A stretch of 64,000 nt of DNA from Anthopleura xanthogrammica (GCA_964019055.1 OZ025211.1:9182400-9246399), one strand, 5' to 3'. Positions 40,352-54,196 are shown, counted from the first letter of the stretch. The notes: generated by a model not told the origin, from the sequence alone. Numbers and translations: made by a program.

Positions 40352-41516
40352 AGAGTACAAACAGTATATCCGTGAAACATTAGTTATACTAAATAGTACA
40401 ATACAATACAATACAATAAACTTTATTTTACGATGGAAATATACGTATTAACAGCTATAAAGGTTATCTAACATACGGCCCTCTAATTAAATAAATAATT
40501 AAACTAAATGTAAATAACAATATGTATGAATTATATATTACTAATATTTTATGAAAGATAAGTTTGTGATAGACTAAACAATAGGAACAAGAAAAACGTA
40601 AGACTACTAGACTAAAACAATAAATTACTAAGAGATACAAGTTAAGGTAAAGATACGGAGAAGCAAATAAAGATTAAGAAGAAATACAGTTACAACTCAT
40701 AAGAAACCTACAATTAAAGCAGAAACGTTCTTCCAGGTGGTCAATACAGTTAAGCTTAAGACGAAAGTATTTACGGATTCTAAGTTTAATTGCTGTTGTT
40801 CTAGAGGTTAAAGCATCGAGAGTAGATGCTTCTGACATAGCGAGTTGTTTACAATCAGTTTCAAGTGCATTAAAAAGAGTAGAAGCACTGTAATGAAATG
40901 TTCGCTTACCAAAGTCTGTGCGAGGGTAAGGCAATTCAAGATCATGGAGACAAGCTCTAGTACGTGCATGTTGACGAGAGGCAGATAAGAATTTGAATTT
41001 AGTTTTGAAACAAGATGGAGCATTAGGGTTTAAAAGTATGTTAAAGAGAAGAAGAAGCTTCCTTAGCTTAATGAGGTCAAAAACTGGAATCCATTTCAGT
41101 TTGGAGAAAAGAAAAACAGAAGGAGTAGAGAAGTCAGCGTTCAAGAGAATGCGAGCTGCACGCTTTTGAAGATAGAGAATTCTTAACAAGAGGGTTTTGG
41201 AACAATTTCCCCAGGCTACAGAACAATAAATAATAGTAGTGTGAATGCAAGAATTATAAAAGAGAAGAGCACAGTCATGACTTAGGAAAGGCTTAATCCT
41301 ACGCAGTAAGGCTAGCCTGCTAGAAATAATGGAACAAATATTGTCAATGTGACAAGCCCAAGTGAGATGGCTGTCTAAGGTAACGCCGAGCATTTTGGCA
41401 AACTCAACCAGTAATAGTACTATTTCGAGCAAATTCTATTGTTTTCTATTGTTTAATTAGCACTATTTTGTACTATTTAGTAATTTGTATTTCACGGATA
41501 TATGGTTTGCACTCTA
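40352..41516. mobile_element. MITE-like element split by the LINE insertion
   Basis: AGAGTACAAACAGTATATCC... to ACTAAATAGTAC at 40352-40399 is the inverse of GTACTATTTAGT... to GGATATATGGTTTGCACTCT at 41470-41516, with a few mismatches. The arms are now about 1.07 kb apart because the LINE end lies between them. Confidence 0.6.
40400..41470 (-). mobile_element. 3' end of a non-LTR retrotransposon (Jockey/CR1/L2-like), inserted in an inverted-repeat element
   Basis: A 252-codon open frame (40674-41432, -) is the C-terminal part of a LINE reverse transcriptase polyprotein: KMLGVTLDSHLTWACHIDNI, SSRLALLRRIKPFLS, YNSCIHTTIIYCSVAWGNCS and LQKRAARILL. The catalytic YADD part is missing, so it is 5' truncated. 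A (TTGTA)n tail at 40400-40425 marks the 3' end, as in L2/CR1-type elements. Inverted arms flank it at 40352-40399 and 41470-41516. Confidence 0.8.
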
Positions 41517-41529
41517 TATACAAAATTAT

Positions 41530-41830
41530 TTCTTCAGCATTTTTTATTTCAGATTTAGTTTAAATTTCTCGTTTCTTATCGAAGTTTGTTTATTTTTTCT
41601 TTTCGTTTCTAATTTTTAATTCCTAATTTCGTATTTCTTTTTGGTTTTCTTCTTTTTTGCTCTCTTTTTAGTTGTTCATATTTCTTATTTTCTAATTTAT
41701 GGCATATTTCTTATTTCTTTTTTTTTTATACTCTTTTTCATTTCTTATTCTCATATTTCTTATTTCTGAATTATTATCTCTTATTTTTTCTGATTTCTTA
41801 TTCTTTGAGTTCTTATTTCTTTTTTATAAA
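41530..41830. repeat. Pyrimidine-rich low-complexity tract (TTTCTTATT-like)
   Basis: Degenerate TTTCTTATT repeats; the 118-codon open frame over it is compositional. Decayed 'CAAGGAGTT' repeat units follow at 42180-42300. Confidence 0.8.
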
Positions 41831-42368
41831 ATTGAAAATTTTGGGTGCGATCGGGATTACCAAGTGAGGAAAACAGGCGTTTTGGGTTACAAAAACCTTT
41901 CTAAAATACTCCACAACCAGTTTAAGCTCGTGATATCGACATACTTTTTGTTTATGTTTATTGTTCTTTGCTATTTGAGGTATTTTTGTAAAGTTTTCAA
42001 CGATGTTTTTGGAATTTACGATTGTAGAAATCGCACATGGTTCGATGCTTGGTAACCGAGCCTTTGGTTTCAATTGTTCTTAGAAATGTGCAAATCCACT
42101 TTTGGGGCAGAATTGCTTGAAAAAAATGCGGCTTTTATACCTCGGTTTCACACGGGTAAATAGGGTATTCCTGTATTTTTTCAAGGAGTATTTACGATTT
42201 TCAAGGAATTTTTTCTTCTTTCAAGGAGTTTCAAGTGCCCTTGAAATGAGTTTTCAAATTCCAGCACTTTTCTAGGAGTTCAAGGACCTGCACGAGCCCT
42301 GCGTTAAAGATGCAACATGAACAAGTGACTATTAGCTGCATAGATTCTTTATGATGATAACTGAATAC

Positions 42369-43505
<1,137 letters not shown>

Positions 43506-43624
43506 CTGAAATACGAAAGAAACTAGGTTTGTATCTAATACAGACCAAACTTAACACATACTGTATCGTCTCCTGACACTTAGCAAAAGAGCTGATGTAT
43601 TATATGGTAGTTCTCGGTGTTTTC

Positions 43625-43860
43625 TTAGCACGGGGGGGGGGGGGGGGGTACTTCGGGTCGTTTCATACCTTTTTGCTTGAAAAAGTACCCCTTTCATATA
43701 GCTTCGAAGAAAATCTACCCCTTTTTATACCAAAACTCACAAATTCCCACCTCTTTTCTATACGTGCGGCCTGAAAAAGTACCCCTTTCGGGCGGAGCAT
43801 CCCCGTATAGTCCATTATAAGGAGCACCCCCCCCCCCCCCTCCCGGGTTTCTTAGCTGCT
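43625..43860. repeat. Dispersed repeat with G run at one end and C run at the other
   Basis: GGGGGGG...GTACTTCGGG at the left and a C run followed by TCCCGGG at the right, with 'AAAAAGTACCCCTTTC' repeated inside. Looks like a small foldback element; cannot name it. Confidence 0.45.
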
Positions 43861-44304
43861 GTTCTCAAAGGCAATTAGATTCGACGCCTGAACTGGGCCT
43901 AACAATGAGGTCCAACTGCAGTAAGTAAACATTTCCAGAGTCTGGATATTTGCACCAACTGAATTGAACACAAGATGCAATCACGGACCTTTTCTGAGTT
44001 CAAAATTAGGAAGCATTTTGGTCTAGCTTCGGTACGAAAAACACCAAATATAGGTGCAATGAACAAAAGATGTTTGTACTGAAGCCAGACCACAATGGAT
44101 CATTTTTGTTGTCTCAAAAAAGTTCTATGAAACCGAAAAAATATAAATTAATAATGTAATAAAAATGTTTTTTTCTTTGGAGGGGGGGGGGGGGGGGGGA
44201 GGGTGACTGTTCTCTATCCCCACTCTCTAGTCTCTTCCTCCACTCTCCTTGTGAGCTAAGGTGAGAGGACATCTGGAACACAGGGAAGGGGATGAGGGGC
44301 TCGA

Positions 44305-44356
44305 TGATGATGATGATGAGGAGAAGGAGGAGGAGGAGGAGGAGGAGGAGGAGGAG
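44305..44356. repeat. (GAT)n and (GAG)n trinucleotide microsatellites
   Basis: Adjacent short GAT and GAG arrays. Between 43.9 and 45.8 kb I see no gene; a G run (44182-44199) and CAGA-type repeats near 45170 and 45300 are the only features. Confidence 0.9.
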
Positions 44357-45789
44357 GGACTGTTTTTAATACTTATGCCTATGGGGGATAGTGTTGAGAA
44401 ATCCCCTAAGGTCCCTTAAAAAATTACCCCCTCCCCCCCACCCACCATACTAAAATTTTAATTCCCTCCCCCTTTGAGTATTTAAAAAAAAATTCCCCCA
44501 GGCATAAAGAATAAACAGTCATTAATAATGGTTAGTATTATAATTTCATCATAATACACTAAAATCTAATTTGATCTACGAGTGTTTAGTCATGCCCTGA
44601 CTGACATTAGCCTATGTGTGGCATGTGTCACTGCAGCACTGCCTCTCATCACTGTGTAGTTCATGCCTGGGAGTTGCAGGCTCAATTTTTGAATGAACTG
44701 CACATTTGATTAGAGTTTGCTTGAAGTAGTATTCTCTGCCTTGACATGAAGGTCTTTCTAGGGGTTAGATTTTCCTCCCTCTGTAAAAACCAACATTGTG
44801 AGTTGAGTGTAATGTGTGTTATAAATTGTGAATGTAGTGGTAGTGTGTGTGTGGAACAAACCTCATGGAAAAGCCCATACGGGTGGTGATGGTCATAAAA
44901 TATGAGTTATGTTCAGAGTTTGACAAAATATGTTCTTTTATTGGAAGGAGGGTGGCAGGGATTGAAATAACAGCCAGTCAATCATAGGTCATAATAATGG
45001 GCCAAATAAGTTTTAGCTTGGTCATACCCATTTCTGGTTCAACGTTACTGGTCAAAATGATTGGCAGAGCAAAGATTTGACCAGACAAGTTCAAATTCTA
45101 GCCAGGCGTTGTCCATTGACTGGCTGTTCAAATCAAACAAACTGGTATATATGAACAAACAAAACAGTGAGACAGACAGACAGGCAGGCAGAAAGTCAGA
45201 CAGACCAAAGTTAGTATAGGGGACTGGTTATGAAACCCGGCAAACTTCAAAGGAGTATCTCTTTGTTATGGTTTTGGCTTGGTCCCCTCTACTAACTCTG
45301 GACAGACAGACAAACAAAAAACTGTTCAAAGGAATTTTTTCTAAATGAAAGATTTTCAAATTAGTCCTTTTTCATAAACTTACAAGAGAACAATACCTTT
45401 ACTTTATCGTAAAACCTAAGCTTATTTCCTAGATTATTGAATAAATGATCAAGGAATCGAAGGAGAACGTTTTGTGAGTAGAGTCCTCCATTGTGTTGAC
45501 ATAATTAGAATGAAAATATCCCGGGGAAATATATAATAAAAATTTGTCGAAGGCCTATAAAATATTAGATATATTAGCAGTAGACAATAATACAATTATA
45601 AACAACGATTAAAATCTTTAAGGAAGTCAAGGTGGCAAGAAAGAACGTTGAACAACCAACTGAAATCATAAATGATTAACTCGTCGAGAAGAGCGAGCGA
45701 ATTTTGAAAACAAATACTAGTAAAACGAGGATAATTCAAAAAGAAACTCTTAAAAGAGAGAAAGGAAGGCTTAGAAAGGTACTACTTAC

Positions 45790-45890
45790 CAAATGTTATG
45801 AATATAAGCTGTAAATTGAGCTGCAAAGGTCAAGAATTTACGACTGACTGCAAATCATCCAGAATAGTAGAACAGAGTTAGTGGAGAGCT
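45790..45890 (-). other. Possible 5' UTR exon of the unrecognised gene
   Basis: A strong donor on - (CATTTG|GTAAGTAGTACC, low end 45790) would join the exon at 43505. Upper limit is a guess. Confidence 0.3.
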
Positions 45891-46199
45891 GGCCACCACA
45901 GGGTACCCACCACTCTATTATCGCTGCGAGCCAACAGGCGAAGCGCGAGAATCAATACTAATCTTTACCATTGGGATCCCTGTGTGCTGTTTGCCAGAAA
46001 AAAATCTAGATAAAAATAGGATCCGTTCCTGGTTACGCTAGTCTCAGTTAGAACTTACACTGTTAATTATTCAGTTCTTGAAAAAGATACATTTTACAGG
46101 CACCACGGAGCATGGGTTTTTGGTGGTGGGGGGGGGGGGGGGGGGAGGGGTGCTTATCTGCAGGGGTTCCGGGAAATGTCCCCTCCATGAAAATTTGGA

Positions 46200-46810
46200 A
46201 ATTGAGGCTCTTAGCATTAGGAATGAGCCAGGGTGCCAATTCAGGATTTAGCTCTATCCTATACATCATGTGTTGGATCAGTAATTGATTACGCGGCACC
46301 AGTTTTTTCAAGTTTGCTTCCAAAATATCTTAATAATGAGCTAGTGCGCATCGAGAAAAGAGCCAGTTATTTTACCGGGCGTGGGTTATGAGTTAAGCCT
46401 CTGTAGGCTTGGCATCAGACCGATGGTGGATCATCAACGGGATATTTGTGTCGTAATTTGAATTGTTTGAGACCATTTGATCTGATACAACTACAAAGCT
46501 TTATAGCCTGCTACCCTCTAAACGTGAGTCATCATATAATTTAAGGAATAAACGTCATGAACGTAGTTTTGACATTCCAAACTTTCGAACTGACAGGGTC
46601 CGTGAATCATTCATTTTTTCCATGTGCGACTAAAATTTTAAATGATCAAATTTCAATTCAAGCTTAAGTCTTAGTCAGCCATTTTAAGCCACTTCCATTG
46701 ATAGGATTAGGACTCGATTTACTATGTTTTAAATATATCTTATTTATAGTTTTATATACATATATATATATTTATGTATTTCTTAATATATTTCAAACCT
46801 CGTATTATTA

Positions 46811-46882
<72 letters not shown>
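46200..46882 (+). mobile_element. Decayed LINE 3' end with (ATT)n tail
   Basis: Broken frames on + read SVIDYAAPVFSSLLPKYLNN and LVRIEKRASYF, then SYNLRNKRHERSFDIP and DRVRESFIFPCATKILN, the usual C-terminal landmarks of LINE ORF2. Stops and frameshifts interrupt them. The (ATT)n tract at 46806-46882 is likely the element's 3' tail. This sits about 1 kb upstream of the GPCR. Confidence 0.72.
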
Positions 46883-46883
<1 letters not shown>

Positions 46884-47882
46884 CAACTATGTAATTCAGC
46901 CTTACGGCTGCAATTTAGTTTTCTAATAAAATTATCTATCTAGGAATGCAATTCAATTTCCAGTGCTGCGGTTTTAAGACGTTCAAACGAAGCTTTCTGG
47001 TGCCTTTCTAAGGTCTCATTCGCAGCAGGATATATTCTGCGAGGCATTAAGGGAAAAAAATTGTTTTTGGCGGCTTTCGCTACAAAGACATCTTCGTTCT
47101 GTCTTTGTTAGTTCGTTAAAGCTCTTTCCCTTTTGTTTGTTCTTGCTTTTAATGTCTTATGATATACAATATAATATTTTATAAAGAAGAAATGTGATAA
47201 AAATATATATTCTAATGTCAAAACAGTGGCCACAACTTTCGGCGAAAGAACTGAAATGATCGCTATATGACAACGTATCTGGAAATTTTGCCAAAGTGTT
47301 CTTCTCGTTAAACTTTTTAAATATCAAAGCTATTTTGAGTCGAATTTTTTTTCTTTTGTTATGCTATAAGATAGCTTGCGCAAGTGTTCGTCTATGATTT
47401 TTCCGGTCATCTGTTCAGTCCTGATTAAACTCCACGGAAATTATCCTCACAATAATCTTCGATAAATGTTTATCAACTGAATGCTTCGCACATTATCTGG
47501 TTTTGTGGGTATAGAAAGTGAGTGCACCTTCAATACTTTTAGGGGGGGAGGGGATTCCTCATTACTAAAGGTACCCTAGGCTCCCGTCAAAACAGCAAAC
47601 GCTGGAGCGTGAATAAATAACCTTTGGATCCAAGGTATATTAAAGGTTCATACTAAGATATCCCCCCTTGTGATATATACCTATCAATTTATAGTGTCCC
47701 TAATTCTATTGGTTGTTTTCTCAAGCTCGGCCAATCACACAACAGCGAGCGGTAACTCGTGATGGGCTGGACAAAAAGTATATACGACGTTTTCTGCTAA
47801 TATAAGCATAACTGTTGGTTCAACTGGTTTTTATATTCAGAGGCTCTTCAAAGCAGAATTCACTAGAAGTCAGCCTTTCACC

Positions 47883-48817
47883 ATGAACCAGTCTTGCTTT
47901 TACAACACTATCAATATCAGACTACCAGTTTATCGCATCGCGTTGTCAACTATTTATTCCTGCACAGCAATAACAACAGTTGTTGTCAATGCCTTGGTAT
48001 TTTACACGATTTGGCGGACCTCCTCTCTTCATAGACCATCATTCGTTCTTGTTGCGAATCTAGCCCTGACTGACTTTCTTGTCGGAGCAATAGGAGAGCC
48101 GGCAATGATCGTTATATACACGTTGCAGCTCTCAATAACTGGACTGATCTTTTCTGTTATTCCTGGATAAGTAGCCGTATAGTTACCTATTGGCTGGGTT
48201 CTATGTCTCTGCTTACTTTGACCGCTATGGGTGTCGATAGACTGTTAGCCGTCACACTCATCGACAAATATCAAGAAATAGTAACCGTTAAACGTGTCAT
48301 TCGAGTTTTAATGGCATTTTGGTTGTTCTTGGGGCTTCTTATGACATTGGCGTCCTTTCCGATTACGAAAGTCGTCGTTTTTGTAGCGATTTTTATTTCC
48401 ATTTTTCTCTTTGTCTTAGTTATATCGTACGTCCTGGCATGTCGTAAACTAAGAAAGTTATCTTTGAAGGTATATCCAAATAATGGCACAAAGAAAAAGC
48501 AAGGAGAAACACTCCTACAGATTTTAAAGTACCGACGATCCTTGAATACCATGCTCGTCGTTACCATGACAATAATTATGTTCTTTGTACCTTTCCTGTG
48601 CTGTGTCATCACGACTGCTGTTATCTATAAAATCCAACCAAACTATGCTCAAACTGATATGCTGACCGTTACTTATAAGCTTATTACATCGGGCGAACTG
48701 ATCGCTATCGTGAACTCTTCGGTCAACCCTTTCGTATATACGTGGAGAATGAGAGAGCTACAAGGAGCTGTAAAAAATCAAATTAGAAAAATTTTCAAAA
48801 AGCCCAATACTAACTGA
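47883..48817 (+). pseudogene. Rhodopsin-like (class A) GPCR, intronless, with one frameshift in TM3
   Basis: Two overlapping frames make one seven-helix receptor. Frame 1 (47883-48170) holds a glycosylated N-terminus and TM1-TM2 (NALVFYTIW; VANLALTDFLVGAI). Frame 2 takes over after the T run at 48150-48153 and runs to 48817: TM3 with GVDRLLAVTL (DRL for DRY), TM4, TM5 (LVISYVLACRKLRKL), TM6 (VPFLCCVITT, without the usual CWxP), TM7 with NSSVNPFVY (NPxxY). About 310 residues in all. A single lost base in the T run explains the shift; it could be a real null allele or an assembly error. Ligand unknown; small cnidarian orphan receptors of this kind are commonly intronless. No clear TATA box, although 'GTATATACGAC' at about 47778 is a candidate. 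Confidence 0.8.
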
Positions 48818-50425
48818 CTGTTTGTTTAAACGATGAGGACTCTAGAAAGAGACGTTTAAAAATCATACTACCCTGGTTCAGGAGAAAGGCCTACTCTGTG
48901 GCCTAATGACGCCGTATGCCACCTAGTACCACCCAATCTCGCTCCAGGATCCAGGATCCAAGTTCCAGGATCTGCTGAAATCTCTTACTCATTACATCTT
49001 TCCACTAAACAAGGTGTACAAATAACGGCCAGTTTTTCATGTAGTTCGAACTATTTTATCAACCCAGTGTTGCCTATAGCTATAGTGTCACCTAATATCG
49101 TCTAACGTCACCTAATGCTACCCACTCCCGCCCAATATTTTGACCATTTTTCCTTAAAATGCGGCATCGCGGCATCTTTGGGCACCAGAGTGGGCCTTTA
49201 GAATCTCAGTAAATTGTTATCCAGAGATGAGAAATTTCTTTTTATACTATACTGTTCTTTTCAGGATGTAGATAGTTTTTCTATTCATTTAAATAAATTG
49301 TACATTTGTGAAATATTGACAACATCAATGAGCAATTGTAACAATATTATTTTATCTATAAAAGTGTCAAATTATCAATAAACGTTTTCAGAGTTATATA
49401 AGTGTATGGCTTCTCACATGGCGGCGGACAAACATCCATTTTATCAAAGTTTGAAACAACCTCGGGCTGATCCAAGTCAAGGCACTTCAAGAACAACTTC
49501 AGAAGAATTAGGTTTTTTGTATATTGATTGGTTTTCAACTTTTGATTGTTTTGAAATCTAAAACAAAATAATCTCCACACGTTTGGCACCAAACTATTAA
49601 AACACACACACACAAAAACAGCCTGCTTGCGAAGGTCGTGATTGGTTGGCACTCGTCAGGCATCCGTATAGACTCACACTCCGTGTTCTTATATAACAGA
49701 ACAAAAACAAAGACCTATTCCGCAATCCAAAAACTATTAATTTCCATCCGGAATGTTTTTCAATGGGAATCTCTGGATCTTTGTGTAACACGGTACAAAA
49801 ACGTCTCTTACATAACTAAAGGCGAGCACAAAGCATAAAACGACTTGCAAAAAACAACCTCACACATCTTAGTTTGATCTCATTTACCCTTAAAATTGGT
49901 CAGGGATTTTTTAAATAGAATGTCACATCAGGACAGAAGGCAGTTTTACCAGACTCTCTCCAATACACATATATTTTTAGAAATCATGCTGCGCCGGAAA
50001 GCCAATGCAATTAATACAAACACGTAGGAGTCAGTGAGGTCTACGGGGGTTTTACAAAGACAACTTTTTCCTCACGTTCCCGTATGGCTGTAAAAATAAA
50101 TATGCACCATTTTCGTGTCGGAAGTCATGTTTCCATATTTTTTAAAACTCACTCACTCTTTTTTTCATCTCTCTAAAAAATGCTATCCTACTTTTTCTAC
50201 TTCCTTTGTCGTAGAAAAAGCAATTGGTCGAAACCTTTTGTTGTGCCTGTCTTGAGAATTTAAGTGCCAAAAATATGGCGGCTAATTAAAATTCGGCTAA
50301 GAGGTTTATTTTAGGTGAATTCGATAGAATCGATTATTGTTTGTTGATTTTGATAATAAGTTTTTTCGAAAACTTCCTACGCTTCTCAGTTGAGCTTGGA
50401 ACGACTGAGGTTTTGTCATAAAGGT

Positions 50426-50619
50426 TTAATGTCTGGCTAGGTCTTAATGTTTCTAAGGGCAACCGTCAAAAAGACCATGAGAATGATCGCTTCTGATTAG
50501 CTGAATTTGTTTGAGCTGAAATATTTAAGCAGCGAAACCAATTCAGCCAATCAGAAGTGATCATTCTCACGGTCTGTTGTTGCGGTTGCCCTTAGAAACA
50601 TTGAGAGCTGGACGTTAAA
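50426..50619. mobile_element. MITE-like inverted repeat
   Basis: TTTAATGTCTGGCT...TTTCTAAGGGCAACC at the left is the inverse of GGTTGCCCTTAGAAACATTG...GGACGTTAAA at the right. Inner arms GAGAATGATCGCTTCTGATT / AATCAGAAGTGATCATTCTC also pair. Non-coding. Between 48.8 and 50.9 kb I see no gene. Confidence 0.7.
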
Positions 50620-50965
50620 ACTTCATAGCATTGCTGGCGGTTTGTATTGTACAGGAGCATCAATATACTGACACTAAAGCCCATTCAAATTCATATTAGA
50701 TCTTTTTCTTCTCGCTAAAAAGACTATATTTGATTTTCAAAATTATAATATTAAAAGATTCCTATGGCAGACGCCATGGAACGAAAAGCGTGCCTTTGAA
50801 TTCAATAACCCTTATTTAATTAAGAAGTTTCTTTATCTAATTCCAAGACGTATGATGTCTGAAGGCAGTCTTTTTAACTAAATATATTAAAGTGGGAAAG
50901 CTTATCAATTTCGCCTTTTAATTTTCTCCTGACCAAGGTAACTTCGAAGCTCCAATCTGTCTTAG

Positions 50966-51582
50966 GTATGTAAAGTATCTCTAAAGCAACATGTATAATA
51001 CATGCATCCTTTCCTGCATTTCTTAAAGCGAACTTACCGGCAAACTTAGCCTTTTTTCCTGGTCAACGAATATTTGAAAAGATTTCTTAGTGTCTTTTTG
51101 GAAGAGCTCGAGAATTAAAAAAAATATTCCATGGCCCAGATTACGCAAAAAAAGAAAAGTAATGATGTATGGCTTTCACGGTTTTTAGATTCTCCTAAAC
51201 TCGAATAATTTATTTTTTTCCTTTCGTTTTGCTGCGCATATCTTCAATTTTCATCGATACCCTGAAACAACCTCTGGGCTGATCAAAGTAAGAACATAAC
51301 TAACTCACAGATTGAATTGGAAATTAGCTTGTTAGGTTTTGCGAAGTGAGTGAAAAACCGGAGAAAAGCCCTCGAATCAAGGGAGAGACCTAACAAACTC
51401 TACTCACATGAGATGCAGAGTCCAGGAAACGAACCCGAGATTAACTTAGAAGTTAGAGGCAAGTGCATTGCTACAGAGCTTAAACCCGGCAAGCTTACAT
51501 GATCCTATATTCTATACAGTGAGATAAAAGTTTAGAATGTTACTAAATTACGTTGACGAGTTTGTAATTTTTATCATTTTAG
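50966..51582 (+). other. Probable 5' UTR intron of copy B
   Basis: A donor at 50965|50966 (CTTAG|GTATGTAAAG) and an acceptor at 51581-51582 (TCATTTTAG|CCGAACACTT) bracket the start of copy B. The same pair occurs at copy C (55578|55579 CTCAG|GTATGTAGTA; 55848-55849 CGTTTTAG|CGAACACTT). Conservation between copies supports a non-coding first exon. A decayed SINE-like stretch lies inside at about 51320-51490. Confidence 0.45.
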
Positions 51583-51603
51583 CCGAACACTTAATACCAA
51601 GGA

Positions 51604-54119
51604 ATGGCTTCACTTCAGTCGTCATTCATTCGAGCTAGTCAAATTATATTTCTACATATCGTTGTGTTCACACAAATCTCGAGTGCCAGAGACGCATGTG
51701 TTTCAAAACATTCCCAAATGGGATACGCCCTGGAAAATTCAGCTTACGATTCGTCGCTTGCAGAAAACTATCCAGCATGTCTTTCGAGATGTTTAACTAA
51801 CAAAACGCGCTGCAAGAGCCTCAGCTATGATCTTGATGCTAAAATATGTGAACTGAGTGAGGAAAGTCGATGGTCCAAGCATTGGGAGTTCAAGAAGAAG
51901 GCAAAAAGCATCTACATGGAAATGCTAGGAGTGGAAGAGGTCCTTAATAGTAACGCTACGATACCATCAATAATTACAGCAAATGCCGTATCAAGGACAA
52001 CAACATCTATAACTTCTTCATCGGCCCAACCACCACCATCAGCAACGGCATCAAGAACGACAACATCAACCCAATCTTCATCATTACCACCACCACCACC
52101 AGCAACAGCATCTGGGACAACAACATCAGCTCCATCTTCATCGCCAACAACACCAACACCAGCAACGGCATCAGGGACAACAAAATCAGCTCCATCTTCA
52201 TCGCCAACAACACCACTACCAGCAATGGCATCAGGGACAACAACATCAGCTCCATCTTCATCGCCAACAACACCACTACCAGCAACGGCATCAGGGACAA
52301 CAACATCAGCTCCATCTTCATCGCCAACAACACCACCACCAGCAACGGCATCAGGGACAACAACATCAGCTCCATCTTCATCGCTAACAACACCACCATC
52401 AGCAACGGCATCAGGGACAACAACATCAGCTCCATCTTCATCGCCAACAACACCACCACCAGCAACGGCATCAGGGACAACAACATCAGCTCCATCTTCA
52501 TCGCTAACAACACCACCATCAGCAACGGCATCAGGGACAACAACATCAGCTCCATCTTCATCGCCAACAACACCACCACCAGCAACGGCATCAGGGACAA
52601 CAACATCAGGTCCATCTTCATCGCTAACAACACCACCATCAGCAACGGCATCAGAGACAACAACATCAGCTCCATCTTCATCGGCAACAACACCACCACC
52701 ACCAGCAACGGCATCAAGAACGACAACATCAACCCAATCTTCATCATTACCACCAACACCACCAGCAACAGCATCTGGGACAACAACATCAGCTCCATCT
52801 TCATCGCCAACAACACCAACACCAGCAACGGCATCAGGGACAACAACATCCACTTCATCTTCATCGCCACCACTATCAGTATTGGTGTCAGGGACAACAC
52901 AAGTACCAATCGGTAAGCAAGGAGTAAAAAAGCATTTTTGTTCTTAATAATTGAATTTCATGGTAACTGTCACTTATCAAGGCGTGCTCTCTGCTGCTTT
53001 TCAACCTCTTTAGATGTAAGCTTTTTTCCTGATTTTATTCACTGACATTAGAAGCTGAAGTTATAAGGATTAACAAATTCGCCTGTAAACAATCGTACAA
53101 AATTTCTCATGATAAAAGTGGAAAGGATCTTTAAAAATCATCATCAATCATCATTAATTCGATTGATGACTTTTCAGCTTCTCGATCTTTCACATGCTTT
53201 TTTGAAAGTGTCAGGTACAGATGGAAGATCAACTAATTCTCTTGCAATGTTTTGTCGGTTCACACAGCGAGATCTGTAAAGCTAATTTTCCATATCCGAA
53301 TACAAAAATCTATTTTTCCATAGAATCTTCAAGAAAAATTAATAAGTATGTTTCCTATCGCTAATTTTGAAAGATTCTACCTAATATTGAAAGATCTAAA
53401 GATTCAATTGACTTAACTAATCCAGCCAGAGCTCGTTGATTTGATAGACTCGGACCAAAGCAAAATGAAATTATGCCCTCACAATTGGAGCTACTATACT
53501 ACTCACTCTTGTTTGAAACTATTATGTTTTAATTTAATACGAGAACTGATCCTCTATATTATTACCTAGCCTTTCAAAAGAAACTAGCGAGAATAACTTT
53601 TGTTAATCTTTTGTTTTAGGCTTCATAGAAAAATTCTGAAAAAAAATATCCTAACAAAGAATTAATAAATCATCATAGAGAACTTTTTCTAGAAGTTTCT
53701 AAACCAATTTTATAAAAAAAAAAAAAAACTATTTCAATTTTGACCAACGCAATGTGCATATAATTAGCTGATGCCTGAAATTTGTTTCTATTTCTTTAAA
53801 CTCAACTCAAAAATAAGACTCATCTTTCCATAGAAGAACATTCAAGTCCCCTCAGAAGCTCAATTTTATTTTATCTTATTTTATGTTTTTGATTCATTTT
53901 TCAGCGTCATCTTCTGTCGCAGCATTCGATGCTACATCTTTCTGTATCGGAAAAACTAAGTATAAATACTATTCTTATCCGGGTGACTGCCACAAGTATG
54001 TGTATTGCGGCTCTTTCTCGAGCTCTGCAGAAATAAAAAACTGCAGTGATCCTTTGTCCCCGAATTTTAATCCACAAAAACAGTACTGCGACCTTGCATC
54101 CAAATATACATGTCCATAA
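51604..54119 (+). CDS. PAN/mucin/chitin-binding gene, copy B (complete, exons 51604-52912 and 53905-54119)
   Basis: Predicted 507 residues. Residues 1-28 are a signal peptide (IIFLHIVVFTQISSA). Residues about 31-115 form a PAN/apple domain with cysteines in CVSKHSQMGY, CLSRCLTNKTRCKSLSYD and CELSEES. Then comes a long Ser/Thr/Pro/Ala region made of 20-residue repeats (SSPTTPPPATASGTTTSAP), a mucin-type O-glycosylation target. The junction ATCG|GTAAGC to TTTTTCAG|CG is phase 1. The last exon is a six-cysteine chitin-binding type-2 domain (YPGDCHKYVYCGSF). AATAAA at 54197. PAN binds protein or carbohydrate, CBM14 binds chitin: together a secreted cross-linker of mucus, cuticle-like or skeletal matrix is plausible; the exact role is unknown. 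Confidence 0.85.
52013..52880 (+). repeat. Coding 60-bp minisatellite in copy B
   Basis: About 14 units of 60 bp, all in frame, each containing ACAACAACATCAGCTCCATC and TTCATCG(C/G)(C/T)AACAACACC. From about 52321 to 52680 two variants alternate (CCACCACCAGCAACG and CCACCATCAGCAACG), giving a 120-bp higher-order repeat. The reverse frame is also open but only by composition. Confidence 0.95.
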
Positions 54120-54196
54120 CTGCTTTGATACATTATAGTTTAATCAAGATTGAACTCTGAACTGGTATGCTTTTCTTTCGATTCCTTTTTCTTGAG

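Noticed and set aside
41699..42055. 118-codon hydrophobic frame on +
   Set aside because: Low-complexity pyrimidine tract; no start context or homology seen.
49356..49838. Overlapping short frames at 49.4-49.8 kb
   Set aside because: No splice sites, domains or coding bias; probably intergenic.
51912..52909. Two 300-codon frames on - opposite copy B
   Set aside because: Mirror of the coding minisatellite; no splice sites, no domain and the + frame has signal peptide, PAN and CBM14.
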